The notes beneath the pieces were generated by a model that did not search any database, was not told the origin of the DNA, and worked only from the letters and a program-made list of their open reading frames with translations. Below, one piece after another: positions 62,802-64,000 of a DNA stretch of 64,000 nt. The DNA lies in contig NZ_JAUCGR010000002.1 in assembly GCF_030362815.1 (NCBI RefSeq), positions 372,001 through 436,000 of the forward strand, in the 5' to 3' direction. Source of the DNA: Cellulomonas edaphi. GTDB lineage: Bacteria > Actinomycetota > Actinomycetes > Actinomycetales > Cellulomonadaceae. A program made the translations under genes and the position numbers. Position 1 is the stretch's first letter; the number at the start of each line of letters is the position of its first letter.

Positions 62802-64000
62802 GCGAGAACCACCCCGTCCCCGCGCGGCGCGTCCCGACCGCCGACAGGCCGCTGCCCGTCAGCACGTACCGCGTGCAGCTGGGCGCCGACCTGACGTTCG
62901 ACGACGTCGCCGCGCGGGTGCCGTACCTGTCCTCCCTCGGTGTCACGCACGTGTACCTCTCGCCGATCCTCACCGCGGCGCCGGGCTCGACCCACGGCTA
63001 CGACGTCGTCGACCACGACGAGGTCTCGCCCGTTCTCGGCGGCCTGCAGGGCCTGCGCCGCCTCGCCCGCGCGGCGCACGACGAGGGCCTGGGACTGGTC
63101 CTCGACATCGTGCCCAACCACATGGCCGTGCCGACGCCGGTGTGGCACAACCGCCAGCTCTGGTCGGTCATGGCCCAGGGGCCCGAGTCGCCCTACGCGC
63201 ACTGGTTCGACGTCGACTGGTCGGCGGGCGACGGCGCGCTGCTCGCGCCCGTGCTGGGCGACCGCATCGGCGCCGTGCTAGCGCGCGACGAGCTGGTCCG
63301 CGACGAGGTCGACATCCCGGGCCTCGGCCCCACACCCGTGCTGCGCTACCACGACCACGTGTTCCCGATCCGGCCCGGCACCGAGTCGCTGGGGCTGGCC
63401 GAGCTCGTCGAGCGCCAGCACTACCGGCTCGCCTACTGGCGCGTGGCAGACGAGGAGCTCAACTACCGCCGCTTCTTCGACGTCGGCACGCTCGTCGCCA
63501 TCCGCGTCGAGGACCCCGACGTCTTCCACGCGACCCACCGCCTGGTGCTCGACCTGCTCGCCGATGGCACCCTGGACGGCCTGCGCATTGACCACCCGGA
63601 CGGCCTGGCAGACCCTGCCGGGTATCTGACCCGGCTGCGGGAGGCCAGCGAAGGCGCCTGGGTGGTCGTCGAGAAGATCCTCGAGGGCGACGAGGAGCTC
63701 CCCGCCGACTGGGACACCGCGGGCACGACCGGCTACGAGGCGCTGTGGCGCATCCAGCAGGCGTTCGTCGACCCGGGCGGCGCGGCCGACCTCGCGGGGC
63801 TCATGCACAGCGTGACCGGCGACCCGTCCGACGGCTTCGCGGCGATGGCCGAGCAGGCCAAGCGCGAGATCGTCGACGGCCCGCTGTACGCCGAGGTCTA
63901 CCGGCTGACCTCGCTGGCCGCCGACATCTGCCGCGAGGACCCGCGACTGCGGGACCACACCTTCCGCTCGCTCGAGGACTGCCTCATCGAGCTCCTCGTC
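62798..64000 (+). CDS. treY: Maltooligosyltrehalose synthase TreY (3' end outside window)
   Basis: TreY turns the reducing-end glucose of maltooligosaccharides into a trehalose unit, the first step of the TreY-TreZ route. The first 401 residues are visible: PVSTYRVQLGADLTFDDV, YLSPILTAAPGSTHGYDVVD, LVLDIVPNHMAV, ELNYRRFFDVGTLVAIRVED and DGLRIDHPDGLADP, all typical of TreY. ATG 62798 overlaps the glgX stop by 4 bases, so debranching of glycogen and trehalose synthesis are coupled. treZ probably follows outside the window. Confidence 0.96.
   Translation, partial: MSENHPVPARRVPTADRPLPVSTYRVQLGADLTFDDVAARVPYLSSLGVTHVYLSPILTAAPGSTHGYDVVDHDEVSPVLGGLQGLRRLARAAHDEGLGLVLDIVPNHMAVPTPVWHNRQLWSVMAQGPESPYAHWFDVDWSAGDGALLAPVLGDRIGAVLARDELVRDEVDIPGLGPTPVLRYHDHVFPIRPGTESLGLAELVERQHYRLAYWRVADEELNYRRFFDVGTLVAIRVEDPDVFHATHRLVLDLLADGTLDGLRIDHPDGLADPAGYLTRLREASEGAWVVVEKILEGDEELPADWDTAGTTGYEALWRIQQAFVDPGGAADLAGLMHSVTGDPSDGFAAMAEQAKREIVDGPLYAEVYRLTSLAADICREDPRLRDHTFRSLEDCLIELLV

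Overview
The window is very GC-rich with tightly packed genes, many GTG starts and many 4-base stop/start overlaps (ATGA, GTGA). Gene content and order point to a high-GC actinobacterium of the Micrococcales, most like Cellulomonas or a relative: phosphatidylinositol mannoside (PIM) genes, an SsgA-family protein, a DUF222/HNH repeat-family gene, a C50-carotenoid operon and a SAM-IV riboswitch. This assignment is inference from gene content; no 16S rRNA gene is present.

Left third (1-20800), mostly minus strand: a conserved actinobacterial block that runs, in transcription order, thrS, HIT hydrolase, pgsA, patA, pimA, membrane protein, pdxS, NUDIX, then (after a DUF222/HNH gene, a plus-strand kynureninase and an aminotransferase) pdxT, yebC, ruvC, a lipoprotein/PKD pair, ruvA, ruvB, yajC, secD, secF. 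It combines early PIM lipid synthesis, vitamin B6 synthesis, Holliday-junction resolution and the SecDF-YajC translocase. The lipoprotein/PKD pair splits ruvC from ruvAB and looks less GC-rich than its neighbours.

20650-28140: tRNA-Val(CAC), an SsgA-like protein, pabB-pabC, a tRNA-Gly/Cys/Val cluster with a textbook terminator, a frameshifted small gene, a small membrane protein, a PPOX-type flavin/F420 protein, a spermidine-synthase-like protein, a LacI regulator and a CorA transporter.

28140-41200: a cysteine dioxygenase/rhodanese pair preceded by a 22-codon ORF that ends in a cysteine-rich run (candidate cysteine-sensing leader peptide); a secreted 5'-nucleotidase; an ECF sigma / zinc anti-sigma / YceI operon facing a lipoprotein gene, with two matching TGAACC-N16-CGTC promoters between them; a large SDR enzyme behind a leader that could fold as RNA; and several unassigned genes.

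41200-48640: a MarR regulator divergent from idi-crtE-crtB-crtI-crtYe-crtYf-crtEb, a complete route from IPP to a cyclic C50 carotenoid; then a SAM-IV riboswitch in front of an FMN reductase/flavin reductase pair.

48780-64000: kdpFABCDE (high-affinity K+ uptake with its sensor and regulator) preceded by an extra tiny membrane ORF, a K+ channel-like protein, HdeD-like protein, a YbdK-type carboxylate-amine ligase, a ferredoxin-reductase-like flavoprotein, and glgX-treY (glycogen to trehalose), the last cut by the window edge.
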